64,000 bases of DNA from Novipirellula galeiformis. Its GTDB lineage: Bacteria > Planctomycetota > Planctomycetia > Pirellulales > Pirellulaceae. The position numbers were made by a program, and so were the translations under genes. The stretch's first letter is position 1. Every line of letters begins with the position of its first letter. The stretch spans positions 765,764 to 829,763 of the forward strand of contig NZ_SJPT01000003.1 in NCBI RefSeq assembly GCF_007860095.1. Reading direction: 5' to 3'. Shown here in pieces: positions 26,855 to 35,983 of this stretch. The notes beneath the pieces were generated by a model. The model was given only the letters and a program-made list of their open reading frames with translations, had not been told where the DNA came from and did no database searches.

Positions 26855-26959
26855 CAGCTCAGTCTTCCCAGCTCAGTCTTCCCAGCTCAGTCTTCCCAGC
26901 TCAGTCTTCCCAGCTCAGTCTTCCCAGCTCAGTCTTCCCAGCTCAGTCGCCCCAACTCA
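26855..26959. repeat. 14-bp tandem repeat, seven units plus degenerate ends
   Basis: CAGCTCAGTCTTCC is repeated head to tail from 26855; the first six copies are exact, the seventh ends in GCCC, and a decayed copy follows. Because 14 is not a multiple of three, all three frames stay open across it, which produces misleading Ser/Gln/Leu-rich open frames. Confidence 0.97.
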
Positions 26960-27209
26960 GCCGGCTCGGAGTGCCGATGAAGGCCGCTCCTCGGTTCACG
27001 CCCGCCTGCGCTACGCGGCGGCAAACGCTTGCAAGGCCCGGCGCGACCGCGGCATCCCTGCGAGCGTGCTCCGCGTGTATCGCCACACCACGCGGGATCG
27101 ACTCGTATTTCACCTTGTTGATCTGAGCTTGTTGACGAAATCAAATGCTCGTTCCTGGAGCGGTCACCTCTGAACGGCCACGATACGAACGCCCGCCTTG
27201 TTTAGCCCC

Positions 27210-27239
27210 GTCTTGCTCAAATCCGTCTTGTTCAAAATG
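27210..27239. repeat. 15-bp imperfect tandem duplication
   Basis: GTCTTGCTCAAATCC (27210-27224) is followed by GTCTTGTTCAAAATG (27225-27239), with a more decayed copy just before. Confidence 0.75.
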
Positions 27240-27915
27240 CTTCTTACCAGAGCGAGGACCATTCGAGAGAGGCCCCTCAAGGACGCATTCGCCACTTCAA
27301 TTAAGGTGCCAACGGTGGGCATATCCCGCAGCCGAAGCATGGCGACAGCGAGCCCTCCTTTTAGCCTCAATCGAACCCGCTGGGCTACAAGGATGCCTTC
27401 ATCGCGCACGGTCATTCACCGCTCTCGGACACTTGCGTGAAATCGACGCTTTGCCCCACGAAAGGCTCGCGCGGCGTCACACCTGGAGGCGGCGTACTTG
27501 GCGGCGGCGTTTGCGACCATCCTCCCTTGTCCACCTCGCTTGTGGACGACGGTTCAGAAAGGCTCCTCGGGAATCCTCACGCGGCAGCGATGAAGGAAAC
27601 GGCGCAGCGGAGAAAGAGGTTGGGGGAAGAACGAGGTTTTCCGCTCTCGTTTGCAGTGTCCTGTTGGACGCGACTTCCAAACTCAGAAAATATAACTTCG
27701 GAATAAGTATAAGATTTGAGCGCAGCTGAGACATTGCGTTTTAAGCCCACCACCGTTTCGTAGAATTTACCCAACTGTCATCAAATCTACCTCATCCGCG
27801 CTAATACGCTCAGATCCATGTCGTCTTGCGCGACACCAAGGTGCAAAGGCGATTTCAATGCTTGTGTGCATGTATACATTTTCTCAAATAGCAAGCCTTA
27901 ATCGATGAGAAATCG

Positions 27916-27943
27916 TTGACAGGACCATACTACCGTATAAATT
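27916..27943 (+). promoter_or_regulatory. Candidate promoter of the YTV-type repeat protein
   Basis: A consensus TTGACA lies at 27916-27921, with TATAAA at 27936 (spacing 14) or TAAATT at 27938 (spacing 16) as the -10 element. The spacing is short for the first and the second is a weak match, so confidence is moderate. It would give a 5' leader of about 95 bases before the ATG at 28048. Confidence 0.4.
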
Positions 27944-28047
27944 CAACGGTTCAGGGTGATAGGTTCGCCCAATTTACGCAGCCGTTACGCTTCTTGTTTT
28001 CTTCTGTTGCCTCACGGGCTGTGAGACGTATTTGGAGGGTTTTGTCG

Positions 28048-30240
28048 ATGAAAGCTCAGATGCTTAAGTATGTTTTTGGACTGATTGCGACACTCACGTT
28101 CGCAGCCAATGTCCAAGCGGGGTGTGGTTCGTGTGGTGGCTGCGACAGCGGCTCAGGGTGTGTGTCCGGCGGCGGTGTCGTCATGGGCAGCGGCTCGGGC
28201 GCCATTTGTGATGACGGTTCCGCTGGATCGTTCGAAGAGCGAACAGTAATGCGGTCCCAGTACGTAACCGAAACACGCATGGTCCCAACGACCTCGTACC
28301 AACGCCAAACGCAGACCCGCATGCGTACCGTAAACAGACGAGTTGCCCGGGTTGAAACCAGGCAACAAGACTACACGGTGATGGTCCCCCAGACTCAGAC
28401 CCGTACTGAAACGTACAATGTCCAAGTCCCAGTTCCTTACACCCAAGAAGTGCCTTACACCGTCCAGGTGCCTGTCACGACTGAGGTGGAGCAAAGCTAC
28501 CAAGTATCGGTTCCTTACACCGAAGAAGTGGCACAAACCTACACGGTTAACGTTCCTTACACCGAGAACATCGAACAGTCCTACACCGTTTCGGTTCCAT
28601 TCACCGAAACCAAGACGCAGTCGTACACGGTGAACGTTCCTTACACCGAGCAAGTGGAGCAGGCTTACACGGTCAGCGTTCCTGTGCAGAAAACGCGTGA
28701 GGAAAGCTACCAAGTTTGCGTTCCTTACACCGAAGAGGTGTCGCAAAACTATACGGTGAGTGTTCCGGAAACGACAACACGCACCGACACCTACCAAGTC
28801 GCGGTGCCTTACACCGAGACCGTGACCCAGAACTACACCGTCAACGTTCCTTACACGGAGACGATTGAGCAACCTTATACCGTTTCGGTTCCTCACACCG
28901 AACAAGTTGCCCAAACCTACAACGTCTCGGTTCCTTATACCGAGCATGTTGAACAAAGCTACCAAGTTCGCGTTCCAGTGCAGCAAACGCACACTGCGAT
29001 GCGCACCGTTAGCACCTGCGTTCCTGTAACGACGATGCGTACGGTGACTCGCGATATGGGCAGCTACCAATTGCAAGCGGTTCAAGTTGGTGGCGGATGC
29101 GGTCACGGCGGTGGAATCATTGGTGGCGGCCTGATGGGCGGCCATCATCATGGCCATCACGGTTGTGGATCGTGCTGCTGCTGCCAACCTGTCTCCACTT
29201 GTGGTGGCGGTTGTGACAACGGCTGCGGCAATGGCCACGGTCATGGCCACGGGCACGGATCGCGAACCGCTTATCGCCGCGTGTACGTCCCGAATCCTGT
29301 GACAACCGAGGTTGCACAGACTTCGTACCAACGCCAAACGAGCCAGGTTCCTTACACCTACACGACGACAAGTTACGTGTGTGAGACCAAGACTCGCATG
29401 GTTCCCGTGACTCGCATGCGTACGGAAACTCGCACTCGCATGGTCAACGTGACCAAGTACACGACCGAGCAACGCACTCGCACCGTGCAGGTCCGAAAGT
29501 GCCGTCAAGAAACTCGCACTCGCGAAGTTCCCGTGACACGCACTCGCTTGGAAACCCGCACTCGTGAGGTCCCAGTAACCACGATGCGAACCGAAACTCG
29601 CACTCGCATGATTCCTGTGACACGTACTCGTATGGAAACTCGCACTCGCCAAGTCCCCTACACGGAAATGACAACCGAACAGCGTTCGCGCACCGTTACG
29701 GTTCAGAAATTCCGTCAAGAGGAGCGTACTCGCGACTACACCGTCACGAACTATCGCACCGAGAACCGTACTCGTAGCGTTCCCGTGACTCGCTCGAAGA
29801 CCGAAACTCGCACTCGCATGATTCCTGTGACCCGGACCCGCTTGGAAACCCGGACTCGCACCGTTCCACAAACCACGATGACGACCGAAACTCGGACCCG
29901 CACCGTGAACGGAACTCGCATGGAATCCCAAGAGCGTACCCGCGACGTCAATTACACGGTTCATGTCCCTGAGACACGTAGCCGTTCGTACAACGTCACG
30001 GTTTATGACACAGTCCAAGAGCAAGTCCCTGAGACCTTCACCGTTTGCGTTCCTGTGCAATCGATGCGAGAAGTTCAGGTTCGTGTTTGCCGTCAAGTCC
30101 CAACCGTCGTTCGTGTTCCTTCCTACGGAGCATCGTACGGTGGTTACAGCGAAGGTTCGTACGGTGGCGGTTACAGCGAAGGTGCTGTGATCCACTCCGC
30201 TCCGATGGCAACCGGCGCTGGCTGCGTCAACTGCAACTAA
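28048..30240 (+). CDS. YTV-type repeat protein, Cys/His-rich hub between acidic and basic repeat arrays
   Basis: The ATG at 28048 has GGAGG ten bases upstream and opens a signal peptide (YVFGLIATLTFAANVQAG); the open frame to 27916 is rejected because it starts on the putative -35 box. The 730-residue product has a Cys/Gly-rich N-terminus (CGSCGGCDSGSGC), then about a dozen 14-residue units of the type VPYTEEVAQTYTVN, a Gly/His/Cys hub (about 29090-29270, with CCCC and HGHGHGHG), about fourteen 14-residue units of the type VPVTRTRLETRTRE, and a Gly/Tyr-rich tail ending GAGCVNCN. VPYTxxxxxxYTV units match the YTV repeat family described from Rhodopirellula baltica, linked to the insoluble cell wall. 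By hand count the first array has about 22 acidic to 5 basic residues and the second about 47 basic to 20 acidic. Export and a structural envelope role are inferred; no enzyme motif is present. Confidence 0.88.
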   Translation: MKAQMLKYVFGLIATLTFAANVQAGCGSCGGCDSGSGCVSGGGVVMGSGSGAICDDGSAGSFEERTVMRSQYVTETRMVPTTSYQRQTQTRMRTVNRRVARVETRQQDYTVMVPQTQTRTETYNVQVPVPYTQEVPYTVQVPVTTEVEQSYQVSVPYTEEVAQTYTVNVPYTENIEQSYTVSVPFTETKTQSYTVNVPYTEQVEQAYTVSVPVQKTREESYQVCVPYTEEVSQNYTVSVPETTTRTDTYQVAVPYTETVTQNYTVNVPYTETIEQPYTVSVPHTEQVAQTYNVSVPYTEHVEQSYQVRVPVQQTHTAMRTVSTCVPVTTMRTVTRDMGSYQLQAVQVGGGCGHGGGIIGGGLMGGHHHGHHGCGSCCCCQPVSTCGGGCDNGCGNGHGHGHGHGSRTAYRRVYVPNPVTTEVAQTSYQRQTSQVPYTYTTTSYVCETKTRMVPVTRMRTETRTRMVNVTKYTTEQRTRTVQVRKCRQETRTREVPVTRTRLETRTREVPVTTMRTETRTRMIPVTRTRMETRTRQVPYTEMTTEQRSRTVTVQKFRQEERTRDYTVTNYRTENRTRSVPVTRSKTETRTRMIPVTRTRLETRTRTVPQTTMTTETRTRTVNGTRMESQERTRDVNYTVHVPETRSRSYNVTVYDTVQEQVPETFTVCVPVQSMREVQVRVCRQVPTVVRVPSYGASYGGYSEGSYGGGYSEGAVIHSAPMATGAGCVNCN

Positions 30241-30302
30241 GCCTGCTGCAACGCTGGCAATAACACCCTCTGACGCCTTAACGGGCGTGAGAACAGAAGC
30301 GG

Positions 30303-30333
30303 CCCCGGAGAACTCAGTTCTCCGGGGTTTTTT
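30303..30333 (+). terminator. Strong rho-independent terminator of the YTV-type gene
   Basis: A perfect 12-bp inverted repeat (30303-30314 with 30316-30327, CCCCGGAGAACT and its complement) is followed by six T. It lies 63 bases after the stop codon. Confidence 0.95.
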
Positions 30334-30822
30334 CGTTGACCGAATAACGCAAGTTAACTGAATAACTCAACTCGGCTGCTGCGTCTGGCAAGCTGGATTC
30401 GGGGCACCGAGCCCTTCGCCAGGAGTGCTGAAAAGCGGGCATTGACACTGTCTGGGCGCGCGCTGGCTCCCTCCCCTACGCCAACGGTGCTAACACCTAG
30501 TCCAGGGCTAAAACCGAGATTGCCGCAGGCCATCGCGATGCAACCCCCGCGGCATCGAAATCCCAAAACGGCCCATCACGCCGCAAAGTTGCTTAACGTC
30601 ATTGGCGCCAATAAGAACGAGCCCCAAGGGAAACGAGCCCCAAAGGAAACGAGCCCGTGAAATCAAGCCACACAAGCACCTCCTGGCGGCAATAGCGAAT
30701 TTCAACAGTTAGCCCGATCGTGTTTTTGCGATGTGGGTAGCATGTCGCTGCATGTTCGGCGATGATGCAAGCGTCCCAACCATCTCCTCCGTCTTGATGG
30801 CGTTTCACCGCAGGGCAATTTG
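30334..30822. other. Spacer without a gene
   Basis: About 490 bases separate the YTV-type gene terminator from the enoyl-CoA hydratase gene. The only structure seen is a 16-bp tandem repeat of AACGAGCCCCAARGGA at 30616-30656 (two full units and a partial one). Confidence 0.55.
30616..30656. repeat. 16-bp tandem repeat, 2.6 units
   Basis: AACGAGCCCCAAGGGA (30616-30631), AACGAGCCCCAAAGGA (30632-30647) and a partial third unit AACGAGCCC. Confidence 0.9.
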
Positions 30823-31608
30823 ATGCAGTACGTCGATATTAAAATCCACGGCCCCGTCGCAACGATCTTGATGGATCATCCGGCGCGGCGAAACACGTTG
30901 AACCCAACGTTAATCGAAGACCTACAGACAGCGTTTTCCGATATCCACCAAGAGAAACGGGTGCGAGCCGTCATCTTGACCGGCGGCGGCGAGCACTTCA
31001 GTTCCGGTATCGACCTGAGCGTGCTCGATGCGATCGCAAAGATGCCCGCTCACCTCTGTCAAGACGAACTGTTCAGCCTCTGGCAACGTTGCTCGGAACT
31101 GCTTGAGCAGATCCTTCGCTTTCCCAAGCCGGTGATCGCGGCGGTCGACGGTGCGGCGATCGGGGCAGGGCTCGGGCTCGCCCTCGCTGCCGACCTGCTT
31201 GTGCTATCGGATCGCGCGCAACTCAACGCCACCGCTGCGCAGCGAGGGCTCGTCGGCGGCGCCACCGGCGCACTGATTTCCTTCCGGTTTGGCGCAGCAA
31301 CGGCAGCCAGGATGCTATTGACGGGAGAGTCGATCGATGCCGACGAGGCCTATCGGCTGGGGATGTGCAAAAAACCGGTTCCCCCGGACCAAATCTGGGT
31401 CGCGGCTTCCGAGCTGGCAAACGCTTGCGCCGAGGCGCCACGCGAAGCCGTCCAAGCCACCAAACAACTGCTCAATGAGTGCGTCGGCGAAATGCTACTC
31501 AGCCAAATTGTAGCGGGGGCGGCCTATAGCGCCTCGGCATGCTCGACCGAATCCGCCAAGGAAGGCGTCGCTGCCTTTCTAGAGAAACGCGAACCCGAGT
31601 GGCGATGA
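30823..31608 (+). CDS. Enoyl-CoA hydratase/isomerase family protein
   Basis: The 261-residue crotonase-fold protein shows the oxyanion-hole segments: GGGEHFSSGIDLSVLD at about residues 57-70 and AAIGAGLGLALAADLLVLSD at about 107-126. The family glutamates of classical enoyl-CoA hydratase are not both evident (AQRGLVGGATG replaces the usual P-E-x-x-x-G region), so the enzyme may be a hydratase, isomerase or other crotonase. Substrate is a CoA thioester in the cytoplasm. The ATG at 30823 is preferred over the TTG one codon earlier. It is alone, with no beta-oxidation genes alongside. Confidence 0.86.
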   Translation: MQYVDIKIHGPVATILMDHPARRNTLNPTLIEDLQTAFSDIHQEKRVRAVILTGGGEHFSSGIDLSVLDAIAKMPAHLCQDELFSLWQRCSELLEQILRFPKPVIAAVDGAAIGAGLGLALAADLLVLSDRAQLNATAAQRGLVGGATGALISFRFGAATAARMLLTGESIDADEAYRLGMCKKPVPPDQIWVAASELANACAEAPREAVQATKQLLNECVGEMLLSQIVAGAAYSASACSTESAKEGVAAFLEKREPEWR

Positions 31609-31707
31609 ACCTCCAGACGGAGCCCCCCCTGTCCGATCTCTGGATTTGACGGGACACTCGCCCCTGTTGGAATCACTTGCCCCCAAGAGAAAAGTGCGTA
31701 GCGAAGT

Positions 31708-32385
31708 ATGACGAATCCCTCTGACATTGTCTGGCACGAGCAAACGGTTGACCGAACGGCACGCGAAGCGAATCTTGGCCAGCGTGGCGCCGTGATCTGG
31801 TTCACCGGCTTAAGCGGCTGCGGCAAAAGCACCGTGGCCAATGAGCTTGACCACCAATTGAACCAGTTCGGCCGGGCGACCGTGCTGTTAGATGGCGATA
31901 ACATTCGCCATGGACTGTGTGCCCCCCCGGGAGTGCTGCGAGAGGAATACAGCGAAGAGTTCGCCAACCGGTTTGGACTCGGCTTTGGCGCAGTCGATCG
32001 CGAAGAGAATATCCGCCGAATCGGATCGGTCGCCGCGCTCATGGCCTCTGCTGGGCTGATCACATTGACCGCGTTCGTAAGCCCGTATCGCAAGGATCGC
32101 GATCGAGTCAGGAAGATTATCGAAACGAGTGGTGCTCCAGGCGATTTCCTTGAGGTGTTTGTCGACACGCCCCTGGCGGTTTGCGAGGCGCGCGACCCCA
32201 AAGGGCTGTACAAAAAGGCTCGGGCTGGCGAAATCAAGAACTTCACCGGAATCAGCGACCCCTATGAAGCCCCCCCGAACCCTGAGGTTCACCTCAAGGG
32301 TGGCGACGGAGCGACACCGACCGAGCAAGCCGCCGGCGTGTTAGCAGCGTTAGTCGAACGCGGCATCATCCAGCCCAGGGCGTAA
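31708..32385 (+). CDS. cysC: Adenylylsulfate (APS) kinase
   Basis: The 225-residue protein has the P-loop [16 protein letters not shown] at about residues 31-45, the substrate loop [12 protein letters not shown] and the later [32 protein letters not shown], all diagnostic of APS kinase. It phosphorylates adenosine 5'-phosphosulfate to PAPS, the sulfate donor for reduction or sulfotransferases. It stands alone rather than fused to the CysN sulfurylase subunit. Planctomycetes encode many sulfatases, but no sulfur genes are adjacent. The ATG at 31708 is clear. Confidence 0.95.
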   Translation: MTNPSDIVWHEQTVDRTAREANLGQRGAVIWFTGLSGCGKSTVANELDHQLNQFGRATVLLDGDNIRHGLCAPPGVLREEYSEEFANRFGLGFGAVDREENIRRIGSVAALMASAGLITLTAFVSPYRKDRDRVRKIIETSGAPGDFLEVFVDTPLAVCEARDPKGLYKKARAGEIKNFTGISDPYEAPPNPEVHLKGGDGATPTEQAAGVLAALVERGIIQPRA

Positions 32386-32852
32386 CTCGCCGGGCCATCG
32401 GCATCCTAAAGACATCCCAACCGCAGTTTTTCGCCGGCCCACTGTGTCTCAGAGCGATTCGCTCCAGCTGAATCGCCGCACAACCGCCACAGCTCTCCTG
32501 CATTTCGCCCCTCGGACTGCACCAGAGAGCAGAGCCCTGCAAAGTCGACCGCACTTCTTAAGGGGCACGTTAGGCAACTCCACCTCAGACCGAAGAGAAA
32601 GCAGCGTCAGAACCGTTAGTCCCTGCGTAATGGCGCCGTGACAGCCGCTGCCACGATGTCGGAGCGGTTTCCTAATCTGCAAAAAGAGAAAAACCGATGC
32701 TTCTTTTTCTTGGCTTGGTGGCAATTTGCCGTTGCGTGTTTGTAGTTTACCGGTAAACTACCCCGCTTGAGAAACTGCAGGTAGATTGTCGAAGTCTGTA
32801 AGAAAAGACTGTACAAAACAAACGTACTGAAACGAAGCGAAAAGAAACACGA
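32386..32852. other. rpsO upstream region
   Basis: About 470 bases without a convincing gene. It must contain the rpsO promoter and leader. The one clear element is an 18-bp perfect palindrome at 32743-32760; the DNA is AT-rich from about 32680. Confidence 0.5.
32743..32760. promoter_or_regulatory. Perfect 18-bp palindrome upstream of rpsO
   Basis: TAGTTTACCGGTAAACTA reads the same on both strands. It ends 92 bases before the rpsO start. Its symmetry fits an operator for a dimeric regulator; no binding protein can be named. Confidence 0.6.
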
Positions 32853-33122
32853 ATGACGATTTCGAAAGAACGTAAGTCCGAAGTCATTAAAGAGCACGGC
32901 AAGACCACTGACGATTCGGGCTCGCCGGAAGTGCAAATTGCGATCCTAACCGAACGTATTAATGGTCTAACGGAACACATGCGGACTCATCGCAACGACT
33001 ACGCTTCACGGCGTGGTTTGCTGGGTCTAGTGAGTCGCCGTCGGCGTTTGCTGGACTACGTGCGAGGCGAGGACCCCCAGCGGTACCTCGATATCATCGG
33101 TAAGTTGGGCATCCGTAAATAG
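32853..33122 (+). CDS. rpsO: 30S ribosomal protein S15
   Basis: The 89-residue protein matches S15 along its length: [24 protein letters not shown] in the first half and [19 protein letters not shown] in the second, ending [13 protein letters not shown]15 binds the 16S rRNA three-way junction early in small-subunit assembly. The gene lies directly upstream of pnp, the classic rpsO-pnp order, separated by 307 bases with a hairpin. In E. coli S15 represses its own translation through its mRNA leader; whether that applies here is not visible. Confidence 0.98.
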   Translation: MTISKERKSEVIKEHGKTTDDSGSPEVQIAILTERINGLTEHMRTHRNDYASRRGLLGLVSRRRRLLDYVRGEDPQRYLDIIGKLGIRK

Positions 33123-33429
33123 CCCAAAAGACGCCGCATTGGTGCGATGGTTGGCAAACAACTCAGCTCGCCCTCTGATGGCGAGCCGAGATTCTTTTCT
33201 CTCTTTTTCGCGCTCCGTGCGGTTAGCGGCGGTAGCGTCGTGCGCTGACCGAGATGTGGGTCCACTGGGCCGATTGCTTTACTGCATGCCCGCCCCATCT
33301 CTTTCTACTCGGCGATCCGCACCCCCCTTGTTTGTATCGTTCTGCCCGTTGATGGGCACCGCGTGCGCGGTTCGAGCGGTCTCAATGTTGTTGTTATAGA
33401 AATATGTAGGTTGAAGGGAAGGTTTTAAA
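33123..33429. other. rpsO-pnp spacer
   Basis: About 300 bases with no gene. It contains the hairpin at 33166-33186 and an AT-rich stretch (TTGTTATAGAAATATG) shortly before the pnp start, where a pnp promoter could lie. Confidence 0.45.
33166..33205 (+). terminator. Hairpin between rpsO and pnp, likely (partial) terminator
   Basis: Stem GCTCGCC (33166-33172) pairs with GGCGAGC (33180-33186) and is followed after a few bases by a T-rich tract (TTCTTTTCTCTCTTTTT). It could terminate rpsO transcripts or be a processing site before pnp. Confidence 0.6.
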
Positions 33430-35709
33430 GTGACTGTGAATAAAATTCGAGTTGAGAAGAAGATCGGACGCAGCGTGTTGTCGTTCGAAACCGGCCAGTT
33501 GGCGAAGCAGGCCGCCGGTAGTGTGATGGTTCAATACGGCGAGACCTCGGTCTTGGTGGCAGCAGCATCGAGCGACCCCCGTCCGGGCCTCGACTTTTTC
33601 CCGTTGATGTGTGATTACCGCGAGCGATTGGCTGCTGCGGGCAAGTTTCCCGGCGGTTTCTTGAAGCGAGAAGGTCGCCCAAGCACCAAGGAAACATTGA
33701 GCGCCCGCTTGATGGACCGCCCAATTCGTCCTCTTTGGCCTGCGGGTTACAAAGACGAAGTCCAAGTTCAAGCGTTCGTTGTCGCCAGCGACATGCAGAA
33801 CGACGGCGACGTATTGGCAATGAACGGAGCCGCGGTCGCGCTTCACATCAGTGAACTGCCATTCCAAGGCCCCGTGGCTTCGGTTCGTGTTGGCAAGGTG
33901 GACGGCAAACTTGTCGCGTTCCCAACGTTCGAAGACCTCGAGTCTAGCGAACTAGACATGATCGTCAGCGGTTCACGCGACAAGGTCGCGATGATCGAAG
34001 GTTTCGCCAACGAAATGGCGGAAGACGACATGATGGAAGCCATTCATTTTGCCCATGACGTGATTCGCGATGTCATCGACCTGCAAGACGAACTGTACAA
34101 GAAGGTTAACCCCAAGAAGAAAGAGTACGTCTCTCCTGAAGATGACGGACTCTTCACGCGTTTAAATGACGCTTACTACGATGATTTCCGCGCGGCTCAA
34201 CGCACTCCCGGAAAGCAGGATCGCGCCGATGCGGTTCGCAGCCTTCGTGAGCGAGCACTCAGCGACGTGATTCCTGATCCGAAGGCGGATGGAGCCATTT
34301 GCCCCAATCGCTTCAAGTCGGTTTGGCACGACTTGGAAGAAAAGGTCGTTCGCGATCTGATTCTTGCCGGCACCCGCCCCGACGGACGCGACAACAACAG
34401 CTTGCGTCAAATCTACTGTGAAACCGACCTGCTTCCACGCGTTCACGGATCGGCGTTGTTCCAACGTGGCGAAACCCAAGCGTTGATCACCATCACCCTG
34501 GGAACCGCTCGTGACGAGCAACGCGTTGACGGTTTGCAGGAAGAGTACAGCAAAAAGTTCATGCTGGACTACAACTTCCCGTCCTTCTCCGTTGGCGAAT
34601 GTCGCCCGATTCGTGGCCCAGGCCGTCGCGAAATTGGACACGGTTGCTTGGCCGAGCGTAGCGTTGCACCTGTATTGCCAGCCGCGGAAGACTTCCCCTA
34701 CACGATTCGTGTCATCAGTGACATTCTAGAATCCAACGGAAGTAGCTCGATGGCGTCGATCTGTGGAGCCACGCTTGGCTTGATGGCGGCGGGCGTTCCG
34801 ATTAGCAACCCCGTAGCGGGTATCTCAATCGGTTTGGTCCAAAGCTCCCCTGACAACTGGGTTTTGCTAACCGACATCCTGGGCACCGAAGATCATTTCG
34901 GCGACATGGATTTCAAGATTGCGGGAACCCAGAACGGGATCACCGGCATCCAGCTTGACTTGAAGGTCACAGGAATCGGCGACGACGTCATCCGTGCCAC
35001 CTTGAAGCAATCTCGCGAAGCCCGCATCGAGATCCTGCGCAAGATGTTGACCACGATCCAACGCCCTCGACGTGAAACCGCGCAAACGGCACCACGCCTG
35101 CTTCGCACCAAGATTGCTCCGGACAAGATCGGTGCTCTGATCGGCCCCGGCGGAAAGAACATCCGCGGCATCCAAGAGTCCACCGGATGTGTTATCGAAG
35201 TGGATGACGACGGTACCGTTTTGGTCGCCAGCTCCAACAAGGAATCGGCTGCCGAAGCGATGCGTCAAGTCGAAGCGTGCACCGCAACGGTCCAGATCGG
35301 AAAGATCTACGACGGCGTGGTCAGCAGCATCAAGGACTTCGGAGCGTTCGTAGAAATCTTGCCAGGACGAGACGGCCTCTGCCACATCAGCGAGATCAGC
35401 ACCGGTTACATCAGCAGCATCGACAAAGTCGTTGCGGTGGGCGATGCGATGAAGGTATTGGTTATCGATGTCGACGAGCATGATCGCGTAAAACTGAGCC
35501 GACGCCGTGCTCTCGAAGAACTTGGCGAAGAAGATGAACTGGCCTCGGCCGTCGAAGGCGACGACGATGACCGTGGCAGTGACGATCGCGGCAGCGATGA
35601 TCGTGGCGGCAGCGATGAAGATCGCCCACGCCGTCGTCGTGGTGGAAGCGGCGGAAGCGGTGGTGGTGGCCGCGGACGTAGCGGTGGCGGCGGCGGTGGC
35701 CGACGCTAA
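33430..35709 (+). CDS. pnp: Polyribonucleotide nucleotidyltransferase
   Basis: The 759-residue protein has the full PNPase order: two RNase PH domains (first about 1-230, second from about 310 with GTRPDGRDNNSLRQI and the RGETQALITITLG block), a KH domain (KIGALIGPGGKNIRGIQE, about 560-610) and an S1 domain (GKIYDGVVSSIKDFGAFVEI, about 620-690). It degrades RNA 3' to 5' with phosphate. The C-terminus adds an acidic Asp/Gly/Ser run and then an Arg/Gly-rich tail ending in GGGGGGRR, which could bind RNA or a partner. The start is a GTG at 33430. It is followed by a strong terminator. Confidence 0.97.
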   Translation: MTVNKIRVEKKIGRSVLSFETGQLAKQAAGSVMVQYGETSVLVAAASSDPRPGLDFFPLMCDYRERLAAAGKFPGGFLKREGRPSTKETLSARLMDRPIRPLWPAGYKDEVQVQAFVVASDMQNDGDVLAMNGAAVALHISELPFQGPVASVRVGKVDGKLVAFPTFEDLESSELDMIVSGSRDKVAMIEGFANEMAEDDMMEAIHFAHDVIRDVIDLQDELYKKVNPKKKEYVSPEDDGLFTRLNDAYYDDFRAAQRTPGKQDRADAVRSLRERALSDVIPDPKADGAICPNRFKSVWHDLEEKVVRDLILAGTRPDGRDNNSLRQIYCETDLLPRVHGSALFQRGETQALITITLGTARDEQRVDGLQEEYSKKFMLDYNFPSFSVGECRPIRGPGRREIGHGCLAERSVAPVLPAAEDFPYTIRVISDILESNGSSSMASICGATLGLMAAGVPISNPVAGISIGLVQSSPDNWVLLTDILGTEDHFGDMDFKIAGTQNGITGIQLDLKVTGIGDDVIRATLKQSREARIEILRKMLTTIQRPRRETAQTAPRLLRTKIAPDKIGALIGPGGKNIRGIQESTGCVIEVDDDGTVLVASSNKESAAEAMRQVEACTATVQIGKIYDGVVSSIKDFGAFVEILPGRDGLCHISEISTGYISSIDKVVAVGDAMKVLVIDVDEHDRVKLSRRRALEELGEEDELASAVEGDDDDRGSDDRGSDDRGGSDEDRPRRRRGGSGGSGGGGRGRSGGGGGGRR

Positions 35710-35783
35710 GCTGCCAACATGGGCGATTGCTATCTAAGTAGAAACACTCGGTAGCACCAACGCCTTAGCACAATTCCTAACGA

Positions 35784-35829
35784 AACAGCGTGTGATTCAC
35801 AGTGAATCACACGCTGTTTTTTTTTCATC
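35784..35829 (+). terminator. Rho-independent terminator of pnp
   Basis: A perfect 17-bp inverted repeat (35784-35800 with 35802-35818) is followed by a run of nine or more T. It lies about 75 bases after the pnp stop. Confidence 0.96.
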
Positions 35830-35933
35830 GTCACCTCGTTTCTAAACGGGTGAAAATGAACCAATTTACCCCGACGACGCCCCCCTCCCCAAGCAAGCAC
35901 TTTGCTGCCTCTCGGCTCACGCCATCTACCCGT

Positions 35934-35961
35934 GCGACCTGGGGCGACCTGGGGCGACCTG
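35934..35961. repeat. 10-bp tandem triplication
   Basis: GCGACCTGGG, GCGACCTGGG and GCGACCTG follow each other directly. Confidence 0.9.
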
Positions 35962-35983
35962 CGGAGCTAGTGCGTTTTCATCT

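Larger units (their letters stand above)
26098..27915. other. Long intergenic region, no convincing gene, many short duplications
   Basis: About 1.8 kb between the signalling gene and the repeat-protein promoter. The open frames here read as shadow or repeat-driven translations (Ser/Arg/Pro-rich, no domain pattern). What can be seen are short tandem duplications at 26198-26225, 26252-26285, 26855-26959 and 27210-27239, and AT-rich DNA from about 27690. It could hold a small RNA or decayed genes, but I cannot support either. Confidence 0.6.

Noticed and set aside
26855-26959. CRISPR-like array
   Set aside because: The units are contiguous 14-mers without spacers, and there are no cas genes.
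26678-27173. Three overlapping frames rich in Ser, Gln, Leu and Pro
   Set aside because: They are products of the 14-bp tandem repeat, which keeps all frames open, and are not proteins.
27145-27729. A 194-codon frame in the long spacer
   Set aside because: The translation is Arg/Ser/Pro-rich with no family features, and overlapping frames in the same area are equally long.
28153-30195. A 680-codon open frame on the minus strand opposite the YTV-type gene
   Set aside because: It mirrors the 42-base repeat of the real gene and has no start context; low-complexity repeats without stops keep the opposite strand open.
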